Shown in pieces: positions 29,081 to 36,926 of a stretch of 64,000 nt of DNA. Position numbers and translations under genes: made by a program. The notes beneath the pieces are model-generated. The model was not told where the DNA came from. It worked only from the letters and a program-made list of their open reading frames with translations, and searched no databases. The stretch comes from Pseudomonas fluorescens (lineage in GTDB: Bacteria > Pseudomonadota > Gammaproteobacteria > Pseudomonadales > Pseudomonadaceae): positions 3,766,326 through 3,830,325 of the forward strand of contig NZ_OZ024668.1 in NCBI RefSeq assembly GCF_902497775.2. Reading direction: 5' to 3'. Within the stretch, counting starts at the first letter, position 1. Each line of letters opens with the position of its first letter.

Positions 29081-29147
29081 CTCGTTATTCAATTGCTCGG
29101 TCTCCTCAAAGGCGCGCACGGTCGCACTCGTTGGCGGCCATGATACC

Positions 29148-29191
29148 GATTCCACGAATCTCTACCTATTCCCATTTTGCGGAATGAATTC
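29148..29191. promoter_or_regulatory. Operator-like block between iclR and the TonB receptor gene
   Basis: GATTCCACGAATC (29148-29160) is a 5-bp inverted repeat. It is followed at 29168-29191 by ATTCCCATTTTGC and GGAATGAATTC, which share TTGC(A/G)GAAT(T/G)AATTC with the fepB-fepC region. ATTCC-N8-GGAAT forms a second inverted repeat within it. Confidence 0.6.
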
Positions 29192-29262
29192 TTTATTGAG
29201 GAACGCAATAGCACCATGCTACCCTCGAACGGGAAAGAGGATCATTCTCATTTGGGGGCATC

Positions 29263-31350
29263 TTGAAGGCACATCCACACCGCACACTGCGCCAAGGCTT
29301 TAGTGTATTCACACTCTCGACATTGCTGGCATCGCCCTACACATTCGGGCAAAGCGTCGTCACTACCACCCAGCAGAGCGTTGTTTTCGAGCCGATCATC
29401 GTCACCGGTGAGAAGCTCGAGCGCGACCTGAAAGACACCGCCTCCTCCGTATCGATCAAGACCGCCAAGGAAATCGACAAGGAAAAGACCGGCAGCGCTT
29501 CGGTGTCAGAAGTGCTCAATGATGTGCCCAACGTGATCTACACCGACTCGGTCGGCGCGCCGATCATCCGTGGCCAGGATACCCAGGGGCCGAACAATGG
29601 CCAGAACGTGTTCTGGGGCGGCACCGTGCCGCGGGCGACGATCAACCTCGACGGCCATTACCTGAACTACAACGAGATGTTCTTTGGTGCCACCTCGGTC
29701 TGGGATATCGACAGCATCGAAGTGTTCCGCGGCCCACAGACCACCTCGCAAGGGGCCAACGCGATTGCCGGCGCGATCATCGTCAACACTAAAGATCCGA
29801 CTTTTACCCCGGAAGCGGCCTACCAGACCGAGGTCGGTAGCTATGATGCCAAGCGCAGCTCGGTTGCCGTTTCCGGCCCGTTGATGGGCAATGAACTGGC
29901 CGGCCGCCTGGCGGTGGACTACTCGGCGCGCGACACGTTCATCGACTACGACAACCCGAAGTTCCAGCGCGGCAAGGCCGACCAGAACTTCCGCGCCGTC
30001 ACGGCCCGGGCCAAGCTGCTGTGGGTGCCCGAGTCGCTGCCGGGGCTTGAGGCCAAGTACACCTTCTCGCACAACGACAGCAACCGCCCGAGCCAGGAGG
30101 CCGCCTCGGCGCCCTTCCACAAGCTCGACCACGACACCACCACCATGCCCAGCTGGGAACAGGACACCAACACCAGCGTGCTGGATGTCAGCTATGACTT
30201 CGACAACGGCATCAAGCTGTTCAACCAGGCGCAGTACTCGCTTTCCAACGTCCAGCGGGTCACCGGCATTGCGGGCGAAGGCGACGCCGATATCAAGCAG
30301 AAGAACGCCTCCAACGAGTCGCGCATCACCTTTGGCGACGCGCTGGATACCCTCAGCGGCATGGGCGGCATCTACTACGCCCACACCAAGACCGACGAAA
30401 CCCTGAACCTGCGCGGGCTCTCGGCCTTCGATGACACCAAGGAGAACCTCGGCATCTTTGCCGAGCTGAACTACCGCCTGAGCGATCGCTGGACCCTGAG
30501 CACCGGCCTGCGCTACCAGCAGGATCACATCGAGCGCCAGGGCAACTCGGTACTGGCGCCAACGGCACTGGACTACGAGAAAACCTTCTCCGCCCTGCTG
30601 CCCAAGGTCTCCCTGGCCTACGCCGCGACCCCGGACTGGACCGTCGGCGCCCTGGTCAGCCGTGGCTATAACCCAGGTGGCGTGTCGCTGAACCTGACCA
30701 CCCGGCAATGGGCCTACTTCAAGGAAGAGTCGATCTGGAACTATGAGCTGTTCAGCCGCGCCAACCTGCTCGACGACCGCCTGATTCTCAGCAGCAACCT
30801 GTTCTACATGGACTTCAAGGACGCCCAGTACAACATCCCGGTGGTGATTTCCCCGGGTGTCGCCCAGTCCTACACCATCAACGCGGAAAAGGCCCACGCC
30901 TATGGCCTGGAACTGAGCGCCGATTACCGCGTGCTCGACAACCTGACCCTCAAAGCCAGTGCCGGTACCTTGCGTACGCGCATCGACAAGATCTCCAGCA
31001 ACACCGACTACCAGGCCAACGAGTTCGCCCGCTCACCAGGCTACACCCTGAGCTTCGGCCCGAGCTGGGACATCACCGACGCGCTCAATCTCAACGTCCA
31101 GGTCCGCCACCTGGATGGCTATTACTCCGACACCGCCAACACCTCGTCCTACTCGGTGAAGCCCTACACCCTCACCGATGCGCGGATGAGTTACCAGTTC
31201 AACAAGCAGGTGCAGCTGTACGGCTACGTCAAGAACGTATTCGACGACCGCTCCCCCACCTATATGCAGCAGAACCGTGGCATCGGTGGCACCGAGGCGA
31301 GCATGACCCTGCCGCGCATGGTTGGCGTCGGCATCAAGGGCGCGTTCTGA
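29263..31350 (+). CDS. TonB-dependent outer-membrane receptor
   Basis: A 695-residue receptor. After a signal peptide (about residues 1-29, cleaved after TFGQ) come a TonB box region (FEPIIVTGEK), a plug domain (residues about 55-165, with NVIYTDSVGAPIIRGQD and SIEVFRGPQTTSQGANAIAG), and a 22-strand barrel ending in the aromatic-terminated GVGIKGAF. The start is TTG 29263 with GGGGG four bases before it; no better ATG exists. Plug and barrel style resemble xenosiderophore or organic-ligand receptors more than FepA. It leads an operon with the monooxygenase 33 bases downstream. Confidence 0.9.
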   Translation: MKAHPHRTLRQGFSVFTLSTLLASPYTFGQSVVTTTQQSVVFEPIIVTGEKLERDLKDTASSVSIKTAKEIDKEKTGSASVSEVLNDVPNVIYTDSVGAPIIRGQDTQGPNNGQNVFWGGTVPRATINLDGHYLNYNEMFFGATSVWDIDSIEVFRGPQTTSQGANAIAGAIIVNTKDPTFTPEAAYQTEVGSYDAKRSSVAVSGPLMGNELAGRLAVDYSARDTFIDYDNPKFQRGKADQNFRAVTARAKLLWVPESLPGLEAKYTFSHNDSNRPSQEAASAPFHKLDHDTTTMPSWEQDTNTSVLDVSYDFDNGIKLFNQAQYSLSNVQRVTGIAGEGDADIKQKNASNESRITFGDALDTLSGMGGIYYAHTKTDETLNLRGLSAFDDTKENLGIFAELNYRLSDRWTLSTGLRYQQDHIERQGNSVLAPTALDYEKTFSALLPKVSLAYAATPDWTVGALVSRGYNPGGVSLNLTTRQWAYFKEESIWNYELFSRANLLDDRLILSSNLFYMDFKDAQYNIPVVISPGVAQSYTINAEKAHAYGLELSADYRVLDNLTLKASAGTLRTRIDKISSNTDYQANEFARSPGYTLSFGPSWDITDALNLNVQVRHLDGYYSDTANTSSYSVKPYTLTDARMSYQFNKQVQLYGYVKNVFDDRSPTYMQQNRGIGGTEASMTLPRMVGVGIKGAF

Positions 31351-31383
31351 GCCCGCCTACCCATAACGAGGAGAATCGCAAGG

Positions 31384-32691
31384 ATGAGTACCCCCAAGCG
31401 CCTGCACATTGGCCTGTCACTGGCGCCGACCTGGTTGAGCGGCGATGGCTGGCGACGCGACAACAGCAACATAGAAGGCATCTTCACCGCCGAGTTTGCG
31501 ATCGATCTGGCCAAGCGCGCCGAAGCTGCGCACCTGGACTTTGTCTTTCGACCCGACGTCCACGCGCTGGTACCGGAGATGCTCGAAAGCGGCTCGGGAT
31601 TCGCCAGCCTCGACCCGAGTATCCTGCTCGCGGCGGTCGCCCAGCACACAACGAAGATCGGCCTGGTCTCGACCGTATCGACTACCTTCTTGCCACCCTA
31701 TGTGGTCGCCCGGCAGTTGCAGTCATTGAACTGGATCAGCAAGGGCCGGGTTGGCTGGAACATCGTCACTGCCCTGCAAGGCCATGAAAATTTCGGCCTG
31801 AGTGCGATGCCCAGTGCCGATGAGCGTTACCAGCGGGCTGCGGAGTTCACTCGGGTAGTCCATCAGTTGTGGCAAAGCTTCCCCAGCGATGCGTTGAAAC
31901 TGGATCGCGGTACCGGCCGCTACGCCGACGCCTCACAGGTTCGCCCCATCGACCACGACGGCGCTCACTTGAAGGTCAAGGGCCCGCTCAACCTGCCGGA
32001 GTACGCCCATACGCGAATCCCGTTGGTGCAAGCTGGTGCCTCGGACTCGGGCCGTGACTTCGCCGCCTCGGTGGCCGACCTGGTGTTCGCACCGACCCCG
32101 GATATCGAAGCGGCGCTCGAGCTGCGCCGTGATCTTTCCCGTCGCGCGGAAAAACACGGCCGCAGACCTGCCGACATTCGCCTGCTGCCCGGTTTGAGCC
32201 TGTACCTGGCCGACACCCGCGAGCAGGCCCGCGCGCTGTTCATGCAAACCCACGCGCGCATCGACAAGCCGCGCAAGTTTGCCTCGATCAAGGAGATGAC
32301 CGGGCTCGATCTAAATGACTGGCCAGAAGACCGGCCAGTAACCCGCGAAGACTTGCCACCGCCAGTAGCCACCCCTAATAGCCGCACCCACACCAATCTG
32401 TTGCGACGTCTGATCGAGCGTGAATCGCTACGGGTCAGTGAGTTGTTACTGCGCCCGGAGGTGATCTCTGCAGCGCACTGGCAGGTGATCGGTACGGTGG
32501 ACGATGCTGTCGAGAGTATTGTCGAGTGGACTGCGGCCGGGGCGATCGATGGTTTCATCGCCGCGCCCGGTGGCTCGGTGGAATCGGTACATCTGTTCCT
32601 TGAGCAGGTGATGCCACGGTTAGTGAAGGCCGGGCTGTTTCGCGAGGGCTATAGCGGCTCGACCTTTATCGAGCACCTCACCGAGCAATAA
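31384..32691 (+). CDS. NtaA/SnaA/DszA-family FMN-dependent monooxygenase
   Basis: A 435-residue flavin monooxygenase of the long LLM branch that includes nitrilotriacetate monooxygenase and DszA. Family blocks are LDFVFRPDVHALVPEM, TTKIGLVSTVSTTFLPPYVVARQLQSL, GRVGWNIVTALQGHENFG, ERYQRAAEFTRVVHQLWQSF and IPLVQAGASDSGRDFAA. These enzymes oxidise organic substrates with FMNH2 from a separate reductase, which is not encoded here. ATG 31384 follows GAGGAG. The gene is co-transcribed with the TonB receptor and followed by a strong terminator, so its substrate is likely the ligand brought in by that receptor. Confidence 0.88.
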   Translation: MSTPKRLHIGLSLAPTWLSGDGWRRDNSNIEGIFTAEFAIDLAKRAEAAHLDFVFRPDVHALVPEMLESGSGFASLDPSILLAAVAQHTTKIGLVSTVSTTFLPPYVVARQLQSLNWISKGRVGWNIVTALQGHENFGLSAMPSADERYQRAAEFTRVVHQLWQSFPSDALKLDRGTGRYADASQVRPIDHDGAHLKVKGPLNLPEYAHTRIPLVQAGASDSGRDFAASVADLVFAPTPDIEAALELRRDLSRRAEKHGRRPADIRLLPGLSLYLADTREQARALFMQTHARIDKPRKFASIKEMTGLDLNDWPEDRPVTREDLPPPVATPNSRTHTNLLRRLIERESLRVSELLLRPEVISAAHWQVIGTVDDAVESIVEWTAAGAIDGFIAAPGGSVESVHLFLEQVMPRLVKAGLFREGYSGSTFIEHLTEQ

Positions 32692-32700
32692 ACACCAGGC

Positions 32701-32732
32701 AAAAAAACACCCCTCTCGAGGGGTGTTTTTTT
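32701..32732. terminator. Bidirectional terminator between the monooxygenase and mgtE
   Basis: Fourteen-base arms, a run of seven A, then CACCCCT and its complement, surround a CTCG loop. The A run and T run serve the two convergent genes. Confidence 0.95.
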
Positions 32733-32744
32733 GCCGATGGCCAA

Positions 32745-34187
32745 TCAGAGCAGGAAGATGGTGGCAAGGCCGAGGAAGATGAAGAAGCCTCCACTGTCGG
32801 TTACCGCCGTGATCATCACGCTGGAGCCCATCGCCGGATCGCGGCCCAGGCGCACCAGGGTCATCGGGATCAACACCCCCATCAGCGCCGCCAGCAACAG
32901 GTTGAGGGTCATGGCGCCGGTCATGACCACGCCGAGCGACCAGCTGTCATACAGCAGGTAGGCGACCACACCAATCACCCCACCCCAAATCAGGCCGTTG
33001 ATCAACGACACCGCCAGCTCCTTGCGCATCAACCGCGAGGTGTTGCCGGGGCTGACCTGGTCCAGGGCCATGGCACGTACGATCATGGTGATGGTCTGGT
33101 TACCGGAGTTGCCACCGATACCGGCAACGATCGGCATCAGCGCCGCCAGTGCCACCAGTTTTTCAATCGAGCCTTCGAACAGGCCGATCACCCGCGAGGC
33201 GACAAAGGCGGTGATCAGGTTGATCGCCAGCCACGCCCAGCGGTTGCGCAGCGAGCGCCAGACCGAGGCGAAGATGTCTTCTTCTTCGCGCAGACCGGCC
33301 ATGCTCAGCACTTCGCTTTCGCTCTCTTCGCGGATCAGGTCGACCATTTCATCGATAGTCAGACGGCCGATCAGGCGATCGCTCTTGTCGACTACCGGCG
33401 CGGAAATCAGGTCGTAACGCTCGAATGCCTGGGCGGCATCGTAGGCGTCTTCATCCGGATGGAAGCTCACCGGATCGCTGGCCATGACCTCGGCGACTTT
33501 CTTCTCCGGGTCGTTGACCAGCAAGCGCTTGATCGGCAGCACGCCCTTGAGGATGCCGTCGTAGTCGACCACGAAGAGTTTGTCGGTATGACCGGGCAAC
33601 TCCTTGAGCCGGCGCAGGTAGCGCAGGACCACTTCGAGGCTGACGTCTTCGCGGATGGTGACCATCTCGAAGTCCATCAATGCACCGACCTGGTCCTCAT
33701 CGTAGCTCAGGGCCGAACGTACGCGTTCGCGCTGCTGGGCATCGAGGCTTTCCATCAGCTCGTGGACAACATCGCGCGGCAGCTCAGGCGCCAGGTCGGC
33801 CAGTTCGTCGGCGTCCATTTCCTTGGCGGCGGCGAGCAGCTCGTGATCGTCCATGTCGGCGATCAGGGTCTCACGGACCGAGTCGGACACTTCGAGGAGG
33901 ATGTCACCGTCGCGCTCGGCCTTGACCAGTTGCCAGACCGTCAGACGATCGTCCAGCGGCAGGGCTTCGAGGATGTAGGCAACGTCGGCGGAGTGCAGGT
34001 CGTCGAGCTTGCGTTGCAGCTCGACCAGGTTCTGGCGGTGAACGAGGTTTTCTACCAGGTCATGGTGATGACCTTCCTGACGGTGGGTCAGGTCTTCGAC
34101 CACGCGTTGACGCTGCAGCAGTTCGACCACCTGGGCCAGGCGATCCTGCAGGCTTTCTTGCGTCTTTTTTACTTCGATTTCAGTCAT
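32745..34187 (-). CDS. mgtE: Magnesium transporter MgtE
   Basis: A 480-residue Mg2+ channel. Residues about 30-160 are the helical MgtE N domain (LPLDDRLTVWQLVKAE), residues about 165-285 a CBS pair that senses Mg2+ (DFEMVTIREDVSLE, SAPVVDKSDRLIGRLT), and the C-terminal part five membrane helices with the pore motif GNSGNQTITMIVRAMA. ATG 34187 follows GGAG; the frame extends ten codons upstream. It stands alone and is convergent with the monooxygenase operon. Confidence 0.95.
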   Translation of the reverse strand: MTEIEVKKTQESLQDRLAQVVELLQRQRVVEDLTHRQEGHHHDLVENLVHRQNLVELQRKLDDLHSADVAYILEALPLDDRLTVWQLVKAERDGDILLEVSDSVRETLIADMDDHELLAAAKEMDADELADLAPELPRDVVHELMESLDAQQRERVRSALSYDEDQVGALMDFEMVTIREDVSLEVVLRYLRRLKELPGHTDKLFVVDYDGILKGVLPIKRLLVNDPEKKVAEVMASDPVSFHPDEDAYDAAQAFERYDLISAPVVDKSDRLIGRLTIDEMVDLIREESESEVLSMAGLREEEDIFASVWRSLRNRWAWLAINLITAFVASRVIGLFEGSIEKLVALAALMPIVAGIGGNSGNQTITMIVRAMALDQVSPGNTSRLMRKELAVSLINGLIWGGVIGVVAYLLYDSWSLGVVMTGAMTLNLLLAALMGVLIPMTLVRLGRDPAMGSSVMITAVTDSGGFFIFLGLATIFLL

Positions 34188-34540
34188 AGGCGAACTCCAC
34201 TCCCAGCAGCGGAGCACGCCGGGAGATCAATCAGTCAATTCTTGATTGGCAAAACTTGCTATTGAGTAACTACTGGGTAAGTCCATGGTGGTATTCCACA
34301 AGCCCCGGCGGGGCTGACGGGCGCAATCATACACCGCTTGAGCTGTCTGGGTGCTGAAAAAATCGCGGCTAGAACAATCGTTTGCGAGACATACTTGTGA
34401 CAACGTATGCAGGCAACAGTGCGACGGCGGCAGCGCGAAAAAAAACACATCGGGGTCGGCAAAAAATTGCGCGGGGCAGACACGGCAGCGATGACAGTTT
34501 ATTCATCACGCCTTACCGGAAGATGAATGCCGGAAAGCAA
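34188..34540. other. Gap between the tRNA cluster and mgtE
   Basis: This stretch of about 350 bases holds the mgtE promoter and leader. A short G+C-rich palindrome (AGCCCCGGCGGGGCT, near 34301-34315) is the only secondary structure I noticed; no ORF or known riboswitch signature is apparent. Confidence 0.5.
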
Positions 34541-34569
34541 AAAGCCCGCCTTGATAGGCGGGCTTTCTG
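34541..34569 (-). terminator. Terminator of the tRNA-Arg array
   Basis: AAAGCCCGCC and GGCGGGCTTT pair around a short loop (TTGATA); on the minus strand, the direction of the tRNA genes, a T run follows. Confidence 0.88.
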
Positions 34570-34574
34570 TTGTA

Positions 34575-34651
34575 TGGTGCACTCAGGAGGATTCGAACCT
34601 CCGACCGCTCGGTTCGTAGCCGAGTACTCTATCCAGCTGAGCTATGAGTGC
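34575..34651 (-). tRNA. tRNA-Arg (anticodon ACG), copy nearest the terminator
   Basis: A 77-nt cloverleaf with encoded CCA on the minus strand. Acceptor GCACTCA pairs with TGAGTGC, the anticodon stem-loop is CTCGG-CTACGAA-CCGAG (anticodon ACG, read as ICG after deamination), and the T arm is GGAGG-TTCGAAT-CCTCC. It reads CGU/CGC/CGA. Confidence 0.97.
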
Positions 34652-34727
34652 AGGTTGGCGCTTGTTAGACCAGATCACCTCTGGTTACAGCTAAAGCAAC
34701 TTTCAAACTGAAAACTGCTTTGATGTA

Positions 34728-34804
34728 TGGTGCACTCAGGAGGATTCGAACCTCCGACCGCTCGGTTCGTAGCCGAGTACTCTATCCAGCTGAGCTATGA
34801 GTGC
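34728..34804 (-). tRNA. tRNA-Arg (anticodon ACG), middle copy
   Basis: This copy is identical over its full 77 nt to its neighbours. The 76-base spacer on its left is clearly homologous to the spacer on its right, showing that the array arose by tandem duplication of a unit of about 153 bases. Confidence 0.97.
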
Positions 34805-34881
34805 AGGATTGGCGCTTGATGGACCAGATCACCTCTGGTTGCAGCTGAAGCAGCATTCAAGTTGAAAACTGCTTCGTCGTA

Positions 34882-34958
34882 TGGTGCACTCAGGAGGATT
34901 CGAACCTCCGACCGCTCGGTTCGTAGCCGAGTACTCTATCCAGCTGAGCTATGAGTGC
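34882..34958 (-). tRNA. tRNA-Arg (anticodon ACG), promoter-proximal copy
   Basis: Third identical 77-nt copy. It follows tRNA-Ser(GCT) in transcription order, and the tRNA-Ser, three tRNA-Arg and downstream terminator probably form one transcript. Confidence 0.97.
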
Positions 34959-35066
34959 ATTTGTTACCGCGCATTATAGGCCGCTAAATCATTTTGCCAA
35001 CCACTTTTTCGTTTAATTTCAACGACTTAGGCGATTCAGGCAGATTACAGCGTCCTACATGAATAA

Positions 35067-35157
35067 TGGCGGAGAAGGGGGGATTCGAACCCCCGATACC
35101 CTTGTGAGGTATACTCCCTTAGCAGGGGAGCGCCTTCGGCCACTCGGCCACCTCTCC
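35067..35157 (-). tRNA. tRNA-Ser (anticodon GCT)
   Basis: A 91-nt type-II tRNA with encoded CCA. Acceptor GGAGAGG pairs with CTTCTCC, the anticodon stem-loop is CTCCC-CTGCTAA-GGGAG, the long variable arm is TATACCTCACAAGGGTATC, and the T arm is GGGGG-TTCGAAT-CCCCC. It reads AGC/AGU. Confidence 0.97.
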
Positions 35158-35229
35158 GCAACACGGGGCGTATAATAACCAGACCCTTCCCCGTTTGCAA
35201 ACTCTTTTTTGAAAAAAACTCGATAAAAA

Positions 35230-35418
35230 TTAATGGGTTGGTTCTTCGTCCTTCTCTTTCTTGATCCGCAGGTAGATTTCCTCACGGTGGACGGCCACTT
35301 CTTTAGGGGCGTTTACCCCTATCCGCACCTGGTTTCCTTTGACGCCTAGCACGGTCACGGTGATTTCGCCGTCGCCAATGATCAGGCTCTCGGCGCACCG
35401 ACGAGTCAGAATCAACAT
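35230..35418 (-). CDS. rsmA: RNA-binding global regulator RsmA/CsrA
   Basis: A 62-residue homodimeric post-transcriptional regulator that binds GGA-containing leaders. The sequence [19 protein letters not shown] and the RNA-contacting C-terminal [10 protein letters not shown] are essentially those of other Pseudomonas RsmA/CsrA. ATG 35418 follows GAGGAG; six extra in-frame codons upstream are not supported. The order alaS-lysC-csrA-tRNA-Ser-tRNA-Arg is the conserved gammaproteobacterial arrangement. Confidence 0.97.
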   Translation of the reverse strand: MLILTRRCAESLIIGDGEITVTVLGVKGNQVRIGVNAPKEVAVHREEIYLRIKKEKDEEPTH

Positions 35419-35559
35419 AGCTTTCTCCTCACGCAATTCAGTTCAGGGATAACAGTCTGCAAAAAAAAGGGCTTCAGCCTACAACCCGTGACGGCTGCCG
35501 ACCTACGCCTAAGTATTGACTAGCGCGAGCAAAACCACAGATTTCTCACGCCAGCCAGA

Positions 35560-35588
35560 AAAACGAAGGGCGCGGCCATGCCGCGCCC
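35560..35588 (-). terminator. Terminator of lysC
   Basis: A perfect 9-bp stem, GGGCGCGGC with GCCGCGCCC, with a CAT loop; on the minus strand it is followed by TTCGTTTTTCT. Confidence 0.88.
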
Positions 35589-35602
35589 CTGAGGCAGCCG
35601 CC

Positions 35603-36838
35603 TTACTCGCCCTGTCGGGCCGGGGCGTCCAGCTCGAAGGCGGTGTGCAGGGCGCGCACCGCCAGTTCCAGGTACTTCTCTTCTATAACCACCGAGACCT
35701 TGATCTCGGAGGTGGAGATCATCTGGATGTTGATGCCCTCCTTGGCTAGCGCTTCGAACATGCGGCTGGCGACACCGGCATGGGAACGCATGCCGACGCC
35801 GACGATCGAGACCTTGGCGATGTTGGTGTCACCTACCACTTCGCGAGCGTTGAGCTCGGCGGCGGTCTTGTCCAGGACCTTGTGGGCCTTGTCATAGTCG
35901 TTGCGGTGCACGGTGAAGGTGAAGTCGGTGGTGTTATCGTGCGAAACGTTCTGCACGATCATGTCGACTTCGATGTTCGCGGCACTGATAGGGCCGAGGA
36001 TCTTGAAAGCAACGCCCGGGGTATCCGGTACGCCACGGATGGTCAGCTTGGCTTCATCGCGATTGAAGGCGATGCCGGAAATGATCGGCTGTTCCATGGA
36101 TTCCTCTTCATCAATGGTAATGAGGGTACCCGGACCCTCCTGGAAGCTGTGCAGCACGCGCAGCGGGACGTTGTACTTGCCGGCGAACTCGACGGCGCGG
36201 ATCTGCAGCACCTTGGAACCGAGGCTGGCCATTTCCAGCATCTCTTCGAAGGTGATCTTGTCCAGGCGCTGGGCCTGGGCCACCACGCGGGGGTCAGTGG
36301 TGTAGACACCATCGACATCGGTGTAGATCTGGCACTCGTCAGCCTTGAGCGCTGCCGCCAGGGCCACGCCGGTGGTGTCGGAGCCACCACGACCGAGGGT
36401 GGTGATGTTGCCGTGCTCGTCGACACCCTGGAAACCTGCAACCACAACCACGCGGCCAGCCTTGAGGTCGCCGCGAATCTTCTGGTCGTCGATCTGCAGG
36501 ATGCGCGCCTTGTTGTGCGCGCTGTCAGTGAGGATCCGCACCTGGTTACCGGTGTAGGACACCGCCGGAATACCACGCTTGATCAGCGCCATGGCCAGCA
36601 AGGCGATAGTCACCTGCTCGCCGGTGGAGACGATCACATCCAGTTCACGTGGAACCGGCTGATCGCTGATCTTCTTGGCCAGCTCGATCAGGCGATTGGT
36701 TTCGCCGCTCATTGCTGACAAAACCACCACCAGGTCATCGCCGGCTTCGCGGAACTTCTTGACCTTGTCGGCAACCTGCTCGATTCGCTCGACTGTGCCG
36801 ACCGAGGTACCGCCAAATTTCTGTACGATCAACGCCAT
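35603..36838 (-). CDS. lysC: Aspartate kinase
   Basis: A 411-residue enzyme that phosphorylates aspartate, the first step toward lysine, methionine, threonine and diaminopimelate. The kinase domain opens with MALIVQKFGGTSVG and includes TLGRGGSDTTGVALA; two C-terminal ACT domains (VPDTPGVAFKILGPIS and SIVGVGMRSHAGVASRMFEAL) provide feedback control by lysine and threonine. An internal in-frame start producing a separate regulatory subunit is common in this class but cannot be confirmed. It lies 88 bases downstream of alaS. Confidence 0.96.
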   Translation of the reverse strand: MALIVQKFGGTSVGTVERIEQVADKVKKFREAGDDLVVVLSAMSGETNRLIELAKKISDQPVPRELDVIVSTGEQVTIALLAMALIKRGIPAVSYTGNQVRILTDSAHNKARILQIDDQKIRGDLKAGRVVVVAGFQGVDEHGNITTLGRGGSDTTGVALAAALKADECQIYTDVDGVYTTDPRVVAQAQRLDKITFEEMLEMASLGSKVLQIRAVEFAGKYNVPLRVLHSFQEGPGTLITIDEEESMEQPIISGIAFNRDEAKLTIRGVPDTPGVAFKILGPISAANIEVDMIVQNVSHDNTTDFTFTVHRNDYDKAHKVLDKTAAELNAREVVGDTNIAKVSIVGVGMRSHAGVASRMFEALAKEGINIQMISTSEIKVSVVIEEKYLELAVRALHTAFELDAPARQGE

Positions 36839-36893
36839 TTCAAAGCCGCCTCAGCCCATGAAGGGCACCCAATAAACATTCAATCAACGCCAT

Positions 36894-36916
36894 GGCCCGC
36901 CACTGGACGGCGGGCC
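36894..36916 (-). terminator. Hairpin between alaS and lysC
   Basis: GGCCCGCC and GGCGGGCC pair perfectly around a 7-base loop, 11 bases past the alaS stop. No T run follows, so it may only partly stop or process the transcript. Confidence 0.45.
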
Positions 36917-36926
36917 GATGTACGCC

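Noticed and set aside
34575..34958. Regularly spaced identical repeats that could suggest a CRISPR array
   Set aside because: The repeats fold as tRNA-Arg with encoded CCA; the spacers are homologous to each other, and no cas genes exist.
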